Assembly: GCF_902499125.1 (NCBI RefSeq)
Contig: NZ_CABVPX010000025.1
Location: 49,009 to 113,008 of the forward strand
Direction of reading: 5' to 3'
Origin: Burkholderia arboris
GTDB lineage: Bacteria > Pseudomonadota > Gammaproteobacteria > Burkholderiales > Burkholderiaceae
Length of the DNA: 64,000 nt
Within the stretch, counting starts at the first letter, position 1; every line of letters starts with the position of its first letter. The notes beneath the pieces were generated by a model. That model was given only the letters and a program-made list of their open reading frames with translations. It was not told the origin of the DNA and ran no database searches. Both the position numbers and the translations under genes were made by a program. Shown piece after piece: positions 26,725-37,141 of this stretch.

Positions 26725-28023
26725 CTAGTGGCCGGACTGGTCGTTCGAGCGCGGCGCGTGTTGGTAGAAGCCGCGCATCAGGTCGATCAGCGAATCGCGA
26801 TCGGCGCCGTTCACGCGGTTGAGCGCGCTCGTCGGGCCGTGGATCAGCTTGTTGGTCAGCGCCTGCGACAGGGCTTCGAGTACGGCAGCCGGATCATCAC
26901 CGCGTGCGAGCAGTTTCTGCGCCTTGTCGACTTCGGCCCGGCGCAGCGCATCGGCCTGCGTATGCATGTGACGGATCACGGGCACGACGCTGCGCGTGTC
27001 GAGCCATTGCATGAAATTCTGCACGCGCGTCTCGATGATCGCTTCGGCCTGTGCAACCGCGGCCTGGCGCGACGCGTTGCCTTCGCGCACGATCGCGCCG
27101 AGATCGTCGACGGTGTAAAGGAACACGTCCTTCAGCTTGCCGACTTCGGGCTCGATGTCGCGTGGCACCGCGAGGTCGACCATGAAGATCGGCCGGTGGC
27201 GGCGCGCCTTCACCGCGCGCTCGACCGCGCCGAGGCCGATGATCGGCAGCGTCGACGCGGTGCACGACACGATGATGTCGAATTCGTGCATGCGGGTGGG
27301 CAGGTCCGCCAGCGGCATCGCGCGGCCGTTGAAGCGTTCGGCGAGCCGCTGGCCGCGTTCGGCCGTGCGGTTCGCGACGACGAGCTCACGCGGGCTTTGC
27401 GCGGCGAAGTGCGTCGCGCACAGCTCGATCATTTCGCCGGCGCCGATGAACAGCACGCGCTGATCGGACACCTTTTCGAAGATCCGCTGCGCGAGGCGAA
27501 CTGCAGCGGCGGCCATCGACACCGACTGCGTGCCGATTTCGGTCGTGCCGCGGACTTCCTTCGCCACTGCGAACGTGCGCTGGAACAGCTGGTTCAGATA
27601 GGTGCCGAGCGCGCCGGCTTCCGTCGCGGTGCGGACGGCATCCTTCATCTGGCCCAGAATCTGCGTTTCGCCGAGCACCATCGAATCGAGGCCGGATGCG
27701 ACGCGGAACGCGTGCCGGACCGCTTCCGACTGCGGCAGCGCATAGACGTGCGGCGCGAGCTCGTCGACCGGAATCCGGTGATATTCCGACAGCCAGCGGA
27801 CCGCCCCTTCGCGGGCCGCACGGTCGTCGGTCGCGCAATACAGCTCGGTGCGGTTGCAGGTGGAGAGGATCGCCGCTTCAGGCGTATTGGGTGCCTGGGG
27901 GCCGAGAAACACGTTCTTGAACGTGACGAGAGCCGGCTTGATTTGCTCGAGCGGAAACGCCACGCGTTCGCGCAGGGCGACAGGCGCAGTGTGGTGGTTG
28001 ATTCCGATCGTGAGGAGTTGCAT
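26725..28023 (-). CDS. hemA: Glutamyl-tRNA reductase
   Basis: The protein has 432 residues. It reduces glutamyl-tRNA to glutamate-1-semialdehyde with NADPH, the first step of C5-pathway heme synthesis. The catalytic cysteine is C56 in LSTCNRTELYC. The NADPH-binding GAGEMIELCATHF and the C-terminal dimerisation helix are present. It is the first gene of the hemA-prfA-prmC cluster. A TATAAT element just upstream overlaps the stop codon of the preceding regulator gene. Confidence 0.97.
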   Translation of the reverse strand: MQLLTIGINHHTAPVALRERVAFPLEQIKPALVTFKNVFLGPQAPNTPEAAILSTCNRTELYCATDDRAAREGAVRWLSEYHRIPVDELAPHVYALPQSEAVRHAFRVASGLDSMVLGETQILGQMKDAVRTATEAGALGTYLNQLFQRTFAVAKEVRGTTEIGTQSVSMAAAAVRLAQRIFEKVSDQRVLFIGAGEMIELCATHFAAQSPRELVVANRTAERGQRLAERFNGRAMPLADLPTRMHEFDIIVSCTASTLPIIGLGAVERAVKARRHRPIFMVDLAVPRDIEPEVGKLKDVFLYTVDDLGAIVREGNASRQAAVAQAEAIIETRVQNFMQWLDTRSVVPVIRHMHTQADALRRAEVDKAQKLLARGDDPAAVLEALSQALTNKLIHGPTSALNRVNGADRDSLIDLMRGFYQHAPRSNDQSGH

Positions 28024-28048
28024 ATCGAGGGCTATCGTTTAGCCCCAT

Positions 28049-28054
28049 ATTATA
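28049..28054 (-). promoter_or_regulatory. Consensus -10 element of hemA overlapping the upstream stop codon
   Basis: TATAAT reads on the minus strand at 28054-28049. The TAA stop of the response regulator (28052-28050) lies inside it. The -35 region is weak, so strength or an activator is uncertain. The predicted hemA leader is about 20 bases. Confidence 0.55.
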
Positions 28055-28814
28055 GCGTTTCAGCGATTTCCTCACTCGACGCATACCGGGCATCGGCGTG
28101 GCGGGGCCGCGAATTTGGGGGTTCGATCGGCACGCGGTCGAGCTGATAACCGAAGCCGTAGATCGGCAGCAGCCGGTAGCCGCGCTCGGGAAGCAGCTGC
28201 AATTTGCTGCGCAGCCGCGACGCGTGCGTGTCGAGCGTGCGCGACTTCATGTCGCGGCGGCGTGCCCACACCGTTTCGAGGATATGGGCGCGGGATATGG
28301 GGCGCGACAGGTTCGCGAACAGCAACTGCGCGAAGCGGAACTCCTTCGGCGTGAGTGAAACGATTGCGTCGCCGAAGCGCACGAGGCAATGTGTGGCATC
28401 GAATGCGTATTCTCCATACGTTTCGCGCGAGCGGGTCGGCGGCCGGCGTACGCCGGCGCGCCGGCTCAGCGCGTTGACGCGCGCGAGCAGCTCGGGCCCG
28501 CTCACGGGGCGCACCAGGCAATCGTCGGCGCCCGCGTGCAGGCACGAGACGATTTCGCTCTCTCGCGGCGATTGCATCACGGCGATGGCCGGCAGTCCGG
28601 GCAGGACTGCCTGTGCGCGCGGAATGACTTCCTGGGCTGGCTGGTCGCCGGCCCAGTGGCCGGTGACCAGCATGTCGCAGGTGTTGTCGGCGGCGAGCCA
28701 CTCGAAGAATGCGGTGCTGGACGGAAACGCGTGGCACACGTGACCGCCCGCGAAGAGCAGGCGGTTCAGGAGTGCGACATGACGCGATTCCGGATCGATC
28801 AGAGCGATTCGCAT
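28050..28814 (-). CDS. OmpR/PhoB-family DNA-binding regulator with a degenerate receiver domain
   Basis: The 254-residue start at 28814 begins the receiver fold (MRIALIDPES). The receiver, about residues 1-120, lacks the usual residues: the phosphoacceptor position after DMLVT is G52 instead of Asp, the switch lysine is R102 in LVRPV, and the second acidic residue near the N-terminus is proline. The C-terminal winged helix (about 135-230) ends with the RxLRSKL and RGYRLL patterns of the family. No histidine kinase is nearby. It probably acts without phosphorylation. It sits 26 bases upstream of hemA on the same strand; the target genes are unknown. Confidence 0.9.
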   Translation of the reverse strand: MRIALIDPESRHVALLNRLLFAGGHVCHAFPSSTAFFEWLAADNTCDMLVTGHWAGDQPAQEVIPRAQAVLPGLPAIAVMQSPRESEIVSCLHAGADDCLVRPVSGPELLARVNALSRRAGVRRPPTRSRETYGEYAFDATHCLVRFGDAIVSLTPKEFRFAQLLFANLSRPISRAHILETVWARRRDMKSRTLDTHASRLRSKLQLLPERGYRLLPIYGFGYQLDRVPIEPPNSRPRHADARYASSEEIAETL

Positions 28815-28985
28815 GAGAATTTCTTCAATACGGCAGCCGGTGTGCGCTTGCCATAACGTCGAGTCGGCCCCTACACTCGAATGTTCGCGGCGCCCGGCTG
28901 GTCTCGGGTTCGATGGATGAGTCGATGCTAGCCGCTGGCAACGTTCACGCCTATGGGACGAATCTGAATTTATAGAAGGCGTCGA

Positions 28986-29240
28986 ATGAACTGGTTTGGA
29001 ATCCTTGTCCTGGGAGCGGCCGTCGGGCTGTTCGGCCGCTGGCTGCATCCGATGCGGCGCACGGGCCGGCCGGCGTGGTGGATCGCGGTGCTCGCCGGCA
29101 TCGTCGGGGCGGTCGCCGCCCGCATGGCCGGCAATCTCTCTGGACTGTTTTACGATGGCGAGACGCTCGAATGGCCGGTGTGCACCGGCGTCGCGTTCCT
29201 CGCCGTAGCCGTGACGGTCGCGCTGTCGGCCCGTCGCTGA
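28986..29240 (+). CDS. Small GlsB/YeaQ-like membrane protein
   Basis: This 84-residue protein has three predicted membrane segments (about 3-20, 31-50, 64-82). The glycine-rich helices LGAAVGLFGRWL and LAGIVGAVAARMAG resemble the GlsB/YeaQ/YmgE family, formerly called transglycosylase-associated, which is stress-related and of unknown mechanism. It precedes the aminopeptidase gene by 18 bases and may be cotranscribed with it. Confidence 0.75.
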   Translation: MNWFGILVLGAAVGLFGRWLHPMRRTGRPAWWIAVLAGIVGAVAARMAGNLSGLFYDGETLEWPVCTGVAFLAVAVTVALSARR

Positions 29241-29258
29241 ATGCCCTCAGGTGAAATC

Positions 29259-31073
29259 ATGAATGCCCGTCTTCCCGAAGTCTCGCCGGTGCCGGCCCGC
29301 CTCGCGCTGCTGCGCGACGCCATGGCCCGCGAGGACCTGGCCGCCTATCTCGTGCCGTCCGCCGATCCCCATCTGTCCGAATACCTGCCCGAACGCTGGC
29401 AGGCGCGCCGCTGGCTGTCCGGCTTCACGGGCTCGGTCGGCACGCTGGTCGTGACCGCGGATTTCGCGGGGCTGTGGGTCGACAGCCGCTACTGGGTGCA
29501 GGCCGACGCCGAACTGGCCGGCACGGGGGTGCAACTGATGAAGATGACGGGCGGGCAGCAGAGCGCGCCCCACGTCGACTGGCTCGCGCAGAACGTGGCC
29601 GCGGGTGCGACGGTCGGCGTCGACGGCGCTGTGCTCGGCGTCGCGGCCGCGCGCGGGCTGACGGCCGCGCTGAGCGCGCGCGGCATCGCGCTGCGGACCG
29701 ATCTCGACCTGCTCGATGCGATCTGGCCCGAGCGGCCGGGGCTGCCCGGCGACGCGGTGTTCGAGCACGTCGCGCCGCAGGCCGACACGACGCGGGCGAG
29801 CAAGCTGGCCGATGTGCGCCGCGCGATGCACGCGCAGGGCGCGCAATGGCATTTCGTGTCGACGCTCGACGATCTCGCGTGGCTGTTCAACCTGCGCGGC
29901 GCCGACGTCAACTTCAATCCCGTATTCGTTGCGCACGCAATGATCGGTGCCGATCGCGCGACGCTGTTCGTCGCCGATGGCAAGGTGCCGCCGGCGCTGG
30001 CCGCGTCGCTTGCCCAGGACGGCGTCGACGTTCGCGCATACGACGCCGCGCGCGCGTCGCTCGCGGCGCTGCCCGACGGCGCGACGCTGCTGATCGATCC
30101 GCGCCGCGTGACGTTCGGCACGCTCGAGGCCGTGCCGGCCGGCGTGAAGCTCGTCGAGGCCGTGAATCCGTCGACGTTCGCGAAGTCGCGCAAGACATCC
30201 GCCGAGATCGAGCACGTGCGCGTGACGATGGAACACGACGGCGCCGCGCTCGCGGAGTTCTTCACGTGGTTCGAGCAGGCCGTGAACCGCGAGACGATCA
30301 CCGAGCTGACGATCGAGGAGAAACTCACGGCCGCGCGCGCCCGGCGGCCCGGCTATGTGTCGGCGAGCTTCGCGACGATCGCGGGCTTCAACGCGAACGG
30401 CGCGATGCCGCACTATCACGCGACGCGCGAGTCGCACGCGACGATTGCCGGCGACGGCCTGCTGCTGATCGATTCGGGCGGCCAGTACGTGACGGGCACG
30501 ACCGACATCACGCGCGTCGTGCCGGTCGGCACCGTCAGCGACCTGCAGCGGCGCGATTTCACGATCGTGCTGAAGTCGATGATGGCGCTGTCGCGCGCAC
30601 GCTTCCCGCGCGGCATCCGCTCGCCGATGCTCGACGCGATCGCGCGCGCGCCGATGTGGGCGGCCGGGCTCGACTATGGGCACGGTACCGGGCATGGCGT
30701 CGGTTACTTCCTGAACGTGCACGAAGGCCCGCAGGTCATCTCGCACTACGCGCCGGCCGAGCCGTACACGGCGATGGAAGAGGGCATGATCACGTCGATC
30801 GAGCCGGGCGTGTACCGCCCGGGCAAGTGGGGCGTCCGGATCGAGAACCTGGTCGTGAACCGCGCGGCCGGGAAGACGGAATTCGGCGATTTCCTCGCGT
30901 TCGAGACGCTGACGCTGTGTCCGATCGATACGCGCTGCGTGCTGATCGAGATGCTGCACGACGACGAGCGGGCGTGGCTGAACACGTATCACGCGACGGT
31001 GCGCGAGCGCGTCGGCCGCCACCTGAGCGGCGATGCGAAGGCGTGGCTGGACGCGCGCACGCAGCCGATCTGA
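29259..31073 (+). CDS. pepP: Xaa-Pro aminopeptidase (aminopeptidase P, M24B)
   Basis: The protein has 604 residues; the ATG at 29259 has AGGTGA 5 bases before it. It contains two creatinase-like N-terminal domains (to about 315) and a C-terminal pita-bread metallopeptidase domain. The dinuclear metal site residues are in LLIDSGGQYVTGTTDITR, GHGTGHGVGYFLNVHEGP, MITSIEPG and the glutamate of RIENLV. The roughly 600-residue three-domain form is the larger aminopeptidase P type. It removes N-terminal residues before proline in the cytoplasm. It is followed by two hydrolase genes on the same strand. Confidence 0.96.
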   Translation: MNARLPEVSPVPARLALLRDAMAREDLAAYLVPSADPHLSEYLPERWQARRWLSGFTGSVGTLVVTADFAGLWVDSRYWVQADAELAGTGVQLMKMTGGQQSAPHVDWLAQNVAAGATVGVDGAVLGVAAARGLTAALSARGIALRTDLDLLDAIWPERPGLPGDAVFEHVAPQADTTRASKLADVRRAMHAQGAQWHFVSTLDDLAWLFNLRGADVNFNPVFVAHAMIGADRATLFVADGKVPPALAASLAQDGVDVRAYDAARASLAALPDGATLLIDPRRVTFGTLEAVPAGVKLVEAVNPSTFAKSRKTSAEIEHVRVTMEHDGAALAEFFTWFEQAVNRETITELTIEEKLTAARARRPGYVSASFATIAGFNANGAMPHYHATRESHATIAGDGLLLIDSGGQYVTGTTDITRVVPVGTVSDLQRRDFTIVLKSMMALSRARFPRGIRSPMLDAIARAPMWAAGLDYGHGTGHGVGYFLNVHEGPQVISHYAPAEPYTAMEEGMITSIEPGVYRPGKWGVRIENLVVNRAAGKTEFGDFLAFETLTLCPIDTRCVLIEMLHDDERAWLNTYHATVRERVGRHLSGDAKAWLDARTQPI

Positions 31074-31128
31074 CGGAACATGCGATAACGGCCGGACCAC
31101 GGCCGGACGACAAAACCGAGGGCAGCCA

Positions 31129-31680
31129 ATGACGGACACCGCAGTGATCGTGATCGACATGCAGCGCGGGCTGGTGGAGCGGGCGCAGCCCGCCTACCGG
31201 CTCGACGACGTCGTGTCGGGCATCAACCGGCTGACGGCGGCAGCGCGCGCGGCGAACGCGCCCGTCTGCTTCGTGCAGCACGACGGCGATGCGGACGACG
31301 ACATCGTCCCCGGCACGCCGGGCTGGGAGCTGCATGCGGGGCTGGTCGTCGGCACCGACGACTGGCGCGTGCGCAAGCAGATGAGCGATTCGTTCCACGA
31401 CACGCCGCTCGCGGCGCAGCTCGACCGCCACGGCATCCGTTCGGTGCTGATCTGCGGTTATGCGACCGAGTTCTGCGTCGATTCGGCTGCACGCCGTGCC
31501 GCGCTGCTCGGCTACCGGACGACCGTCGTGTCCGACCTGCACACGACGAACGAGCGCGCGCACCTGTCGGCCGCGCAGATCGTCGCGCATCACCACTTCA
31601 TCTGGAACAACAACTCGCTGTCGGGCAACGCGGTGACGCCGCGTCCGCTCGCGGAAGTACTGACTGTGGAGTTCGCATGA
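31129..31680 (+). CDS. Isochorismatase-family cysteine hydrolase
   Basis: The protein has 183 residues from the ATG at 31129, with GAGGG upstream. The catalytic triad of the family is visible as D10 in VIDMQRG, K83 in VRKQMSDSF, and C116 in GYATEFCVDS. The family includes nicotinamidases, carbamoylases and isochorismatases, and the substrate cannot be fixed from these residues. It overlaps the following HAD gene by four bases (ATGA), so the two are translationally coupled. Confidence 0.93.
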   Translation: MTDTAVIVIDMQRGLVERAQPAYRLDDVVSGINRLTAAARAANAPVCFVQHDGDADDDIVPGTPGWELHAGLVVGTDDWRVRKQMSDSFHDTPLAAQLDRHGIRSVLICGYATEFCVDSAARRAALLGYRTTVVSDLHTTNERAHLSAAQIVAHHHFIWNNNSLSGNAVTPRPLAEVLTVEFA

Positions 31681-32300
31681 CGATCAAGGCTGTGGTGTTC
31701 GATTTCGGCGGCGTGCTGATCGACTGGAGCCCCGAGTACCTGTACCGTGAACTGATTCCGGACGACGCCGAGCGTCGCTGGTTCCTCACGCACGTCTGCG
31801 CGATGGACTGGGTGATCCGCCAGGACGGCGGGCAGACGATCGAGGAAGGCACGGCCGAGCTCGTCGCGAAGTTTCCGGCGCACGAGGCGCCGATCCGCGC
31901 GTTCTATGCACGCTGGCACGAGATGATCGGCGGCGTGCTCGAGGAGGGCGCCGCGCTCGTCGACCGGCTGGAGGCGCAGGGGATGCCGCTGTTCGGTCTG
32001 ACGAACTGGTCCGCGCAGACGTTCCCGTATGCGTGGGACAACTTCCCGGTGTTGCAGCGCTTCAAGGAGATCGTCGTGTCCGGCCGCGTGAAGCTCGTGA
32101 AACCCGATCCCGCGATCTATCACGAGATGCATGCGCGGATCGAACCGCACCTGCCGGGCATCGCGCCGCACGAGCTCGTGTTCATCGACGACAACCCGAA
32201 GAACGCGGCAGCCGCGACGGCGCTCGGCTGGCACGGCATACACCACACGAGCGCGGCGTCGACCGAGGCGCGGCTGCGCGAACTGGGCGCGCTCGCGTAA
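31677..32300 (+). CDS. HAD-superfamily hydrolase
   Basis: The protein has 207 residues. The motif I DFGGVLID places the nucleophile D9; the residue two positions on, usually the acid/base Asp in phosphatases, is Gly. Motif II is LTN, motif III includes K near KLVKPDPAIY, and motif IV is FIDDNPKN. This DxG form occurs in the YihX-like and haloacid-dehalogenase-like branch. It overlaps the isochorismatase-type gene by 4 bases, suggesting a linked but unknown reaction. Confidence 0.92.
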   Translation: MTIKAVVFDFGGVLIDWSPEYLYRELIPDDAERRWFLTHVCAMDWVIRQDGGQTIEEGTAELVAKFPAHEAPIRAFYARWHEMIGGVLEEGAALVDRLEAQGMPLFGLTNWSAQTFPYAWDNFPVLQRFKEIVVSGRVKLVKPDPAIYHEMHARIEPHLPGIAPHELVFIDDNPKNAAAATALGWHGIHHTSAASTEARLRELGALA

Positions 32301-32324
32301 GCGTCGGGCCAGGGCCCGGCAGAT

Positions 32325-32353
32325 AAAAAAAGCGGGCCATTGGCCCGCTTTTT
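32325..32353. terminator. Bidirectional terminator between the HAD and ettA genes
   Basis: The stem AGCGGGCC / GGCCCGCT with an ATT loop (32331-32349) has AAAAAAA before it and TTTTT after it. Confidence 0.9.
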
Positions 32354-32431
32354 CCTTGTGCCGCTCCGGAAGTGGCCCCTTCGGCATCCGGCCCCGCGTT
32401 GCCGCAGTGCCGGGCGCCCGGGCCGCGCCGC

Positions 32432-34099
<1,668 letters not shown>

Positions 34100-34285
34100 T
34101 TCGGTGTGAAAGTCAGAAGTGGTTGAGACGGCCGCGCAGCGCGCGGGCGTGGCGGCGTCGGGGGATTCGGTACGGAGCGTGCCGCGCGGGGCGCGGCGGC
34201 GTCGCCGCGTGTCGGCGGCGCGAGCGGGTATTGTACTTCGCCGCAGGCTGCCGCTGGCGCGGCGCAGCCATCCGGATGCGCCGCG

Positions 34286-34594
34286 TTACAGCCACGCGGC
34301 GACGCCGCCATGCCCCGAGCACGTGCCGCGCCGGTGGCGGCTGAAGCTGTACGTGCCGTCGCGGCAGCGCGCACTCGCGCCGTCCGGCACGCGGCCCGAT
34401 TTCGAATGCGCGGGCGCATGCACGGTTTCGCCGTCGCGGTTGCGATACGTGTCGTGACGGTCGAGATCGGCTTCGTTGCCGTAGCCGGGTGACGTGCGAT
34501 AGGCGTGCGCAGCATGGGGCAACGCGGCGCACGCGACGAAGAGCGCGGCGGATAGGGCCGCGATGTGCGTCGCGCGGCGGAGCAGGGCAGGCAT
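34286..34594 (-). CDS. DUF3761 exported small protein
   Basis: The protein has 102 residues. An N-terminal signal peptide ends near ALPHAAHA (about residue 31). The C-terminus SARCRDGTYSFSRHRRGTCSGHGGVAAWL, two cysteines in a short repeat-like pattern, is the hallmark of the DUF3761 family of periplasmic or secreted proteins without known function. The two cysteines probably form a disulfide. It is alone between ettA and the LysR gene. Confidence 0.88.
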   Translation of the reverse strand: MPALLRRATHIAALSAALFVACAALPHAAHAYRTSPGYGNEADLDRHDTYRNRDGETVHAPAHSKSGRVPDGASARCRDGTYSFSRHRRGTCSGHGGVAAWL

Positions 34595-34683
34595 GGTCTC
34601 TCCCGGTCGGTCTGTTGTTATCGATGCCGGGCCGATGGCCCGCGCCGCATGTTAGCGGATCGGCGCCGGACAGCCAGGCGACA

Positions 34684-35601
34684 CTACGCCGCGCCGGTCA
34701 TCGACGCCGCGCCGTCGGCCTGCGCGGCGTCGAGGATCCACCGGCGGAACGCCGCGACCTTCGGCCGTTCGGCGTGATGCGGCGGATAGACGAGGTAGTA
34801 CGCGAAATCGTCGAGCCACGCGACGTCGGCCAGCTGCACGAGCCGGCCGCTGGCCAGTTCGCCGCGCACCATCGCGGCCGGCAGCAGCCCGGCGCCCTGG
34901 CCGGCGACGATCGCCTGCAGCAGCAGGCCCGAGTCGTCGAACGCGGGGCCGCGCGGCGGCCCGAAATCGTCGATCCGCTGCGCGCCGAACCAGATGTGCC
35001 AGCCCTTGCGCTCGGCGTCGTGCAAGTGCGGCCAGCCGACGAGGTCGGCCGGCGTCGCCGGCATGCCGAGCCGCGCGACGAGATCGGGCGCCGCGAGCGC
35101 GACGATTTCCACCGTCAACAGGCGCTCGCCGCACAGCCCGATGTAGCGCCCGAGGCCGTGGCGGATCGCGACATCGACGCCGTCGCGCGAGAAATCGGCC
35201 AGTGCGTGGCTCGTGACGACCTGCAGGTCGACGTCCGGACACGCGTGCCTGAACTGCGCGAGGCGCGGGACGAGCCACGCGGACGCGAAGAACGGCGTGA
35301 CGCTTACCGTCAGCACGCCGCTGTCGGCGGCGCCCGATACACGCTGCGACGCGTCGGCGATCTGCCGGAATGCGTTGCGCACCGGCGGCAGGTAGTCGCG
35401 GCCGGCGGCCGTCAGCAGGATGCCTCGGTTCACGCGCTCGAACAGCTGCACGCCGAGGTGTGTCTCGAGCGTGCGGATCATCTGGCTCACCGCGCCGGGC
35501 GTGACCGACAGCTCCTCGGCGGCCGACTTCACCGACAGATGGCGGGCGGCCGCTTCGAACGCGCGCAGTGCATTGAGCGGCGGCAGGCGGGAACGATTCA
35601 T
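34684..35601 (-). CDS. LysR-family regulator, GcvA type
   Basis: The protein has 305 residues. The N-terminal helix-turn-helix is in the pattern NALRAFEAAARHLSVKSAAEELSVTPGAVSQMIRTLE (about 9-45), characteristic of the GcvA group. The effector domain follows. It is divergent from an MFS transporter 193 bases away and most likely regulates it. An inverted repeat TTTAG-N5-CTAAA overlaps the start codon side of the gene and may be an autoregulatory site. Confidence 0.93.
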   Translation of the reverse strand: MNRSRLPPLNALRAFEAAARHLSVKSAAEELSVTPGAVSQMIRTLETHLGVQLFERVNRGILLTAAGRDYLPPVRNAFRQIADASQRVSGAADSGVLTVSVTPFFASAWLVPRLAQFRHACPDVDLQVVTSHALADFSRDGVDVAIRHGLGRYIGLCGERLLTVEIVALAAPDLVARLGMPATPADLVGWPHLHDAERKGWHIWFGAQRIDDFGPPRGPAFDDSGLLLQAIVAGQGAGLLPAAMVRGELASGRLVQLADVAWLDDFAYYLVYPPHHAERPKVAAFRRWILDAAQADGAASMTGAA

Positions 35602-35615
35602 TTAGTTTTTCTAAA
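35601..35615. promoter_or_regulatory. LysR-type inverted repeat at the start of the regulator gene
   Basis: TTTAG and CTAAA are separated by five T bases. The T-N11-A form is typical for LysR binding sites. Its position at the translation start would suit autorepression. This is inferred. Confidence 0.4.
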
Positions 35616-35794
35616 GCGAAAGGCCGACGAAATATCGTTTGAGGCGATGCATGTGCGCGAGTACCGTTGACGCATCGAGTCGCGTGCTGCGTGGCCGTCC
35701 TTTGACGGCCGATGCGATCAACATAGTTCATCTATATCCATGAGGCAATCCGGACGCCGCCCGGCGGCCGGTCGAACCTGAGAGGAGCATCGTC

Positions 35795-37060
35795 ATGAAC
35801 CGCCCGGGCGCCTCGCGCCTCTTCTACGGCTGGTACGTGGTCGCGGCCGCGTTCGCCGTCACGTTCGTCGGGTTCGGCAGCGCGTATACGTTCAGCGCGT
35901 TCGTCGAGTCGCTGCAGCGGGATTTCGCCGCGTCGCGCGGGCAGATCTCGCTCGTGTTCTCGCTCGCCGGCTTCCTGTATTTCGGTTTCGGCATCGTCAG
36001 CGGGCCGCTGGCCGATCGCTTCGGCTCGCGGCGGCTCGCCGTCGCCGGGATGCTGCTGACGGGCGCCGGGCTCGCGGCCGCCGGCGCCGCGCAGTCGCTG
36101 CTGCAGGTGTATGTCGCGTACGGTCTCGGCGTCGGTCTCGGGGTCGGCTGCGCATACGTGCCGGCCGTCGGCGCAGTGCAGCGCTGGTTTGTGCGGCGGC
36201 GCGGCTTCGCGTCGGGGCTCGCGGTCGCGGGGATCGGCGTCGGCACGCTCGTGATGCCGCCGCTCGCGTCCGCGTCGATTGCGCATGTCGGCTGGCGCGG
36301 TGCGTATTTCACGCTGGCCGCAATCGCTGTCGTGCTGGGCGCCGGCATGTCGCTGCTGATCGAGAACGACCCGCGCGGGCGCGGATTGTTGCCGGACGGC
36401 GATGTCGCCGGCGACGGTGGCCGGCATGCCGGTGCTGCGTCGGCCGGCGCGAACGTGCGGGCCGGCGCGACGGTGCGCGAAGCCGTCACGTCGCGGCCGT
36501 TCGCGAGTCTTTATGCGGCCTGCCTCGTCTGCTCGTTCGGCGTGTTCGTCCCGTTCGTTCACCTCGTGCCGTATGCACTCGATCATGGCGTCGCGCCATC
36601 GACGGCCGTGCTGCTGCTCGGCGCGATCGGCGTCGGCAGCACGGCCGGCCGCTTCTTCCTCGGGGGGCTCGCCGACCGCTTCGGCCGCCGCGCGTCGCTG
36701 CTCGCGATGTTCGCCGGCATGGCCGTGGCGCTCGTCGCGTGGGCGGGCGCCGGCACCGTAGCGACGCTGGCCGCGTTCGCGCTCGTGTTCGGCGTGTTCT
36801 ACGGTGGCTGGGTCGCCGTGCTGCCGGCCGTCGTGATGGACTACTTCGGCGGGCGCAACGTGAGCGCGATCATCGGCATCCTGTACACGAGCGTCGCATT
36901 CGGCACGCTGATCGGGCCGGCGGCGGCCGGTTTCATCTACGACGCGGGCGGCGGCTATCTGGTGCCGATCCTCGCGAGCGCCGTCGCGAATGCGATCGCG
37001 TTTGCGATTGTCGCGACCACCGGACGGGCGCCGGCGGCCGCGCGCGCAACCGGCGGATAG
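35795..37060 (+). CDS. MFS transporter, OFA (oxalate/formate antiporter)-like
   Basis: The protein has 421 residues from an ATG preceded by GAGAGGAG. Twelve membrane helices are predicted, starting with GWYVVAAAFAVTFVGFG, a common first helix in monocarboxylate/OFA-type MFS proteins. The inter-repeat loop near residues 190-225 is short and Ala/Gly-rich. The second-half motif GLADRFGRRASLL is conserved. The divergent LysR gene suggests induction by a small acid, but the substrate is unknown. Confidence 0.9.
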   Translation: MNRPGASRLFYGWYVVAAAFAVTFVGFGSAYTFSAFVESLQRDFAASRGQISLVFSLAGFLYFGFGIVSGPLADRFGSRRLAVAGMLLTGAGLAAAGAAQSLLQVYVAYGLGVGLGVGCAYVPAVGAVQRWFVRRRGFASGLAVAGIGVGTLVMPPLASASIAHVGWRGAYFTLAAIAVVLGAGMSLLIENDPRGRGLLPDGDVAGDGGRHAGAASAGANVRAGATVREAVTSRPFASLYAACLVCSFGVFVPFVHLVPYALDHGVAPSTAVLLLGAIGVGSTAGRFFLGGLADRFGRRASLLAMFAGMAVALVAWAGAGTVATLAAFALVFGVFYGGWVAVLPAVVMDYFGGRNVSAIIGILYTSVAFGTLIGPAAAGFIYDAGGGYLVPILASAVANAIAFAIVATTGRAPAAARATGG

Positions 37061-37141
37061 GCGCACCCGACTGGGCGCATCGTGCGATTTCCGGTAGGGT
37101 GGCCGGACCGTCAACCATCGGCGAACGGTCGGGGAGGCATC

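Noticed and set aside
29247..31160. 637-codon open frame on the minus strand
   Set aside because: It is antisense to pepP, which has complete metal-site motifs. No ribosome site or domain is visible.
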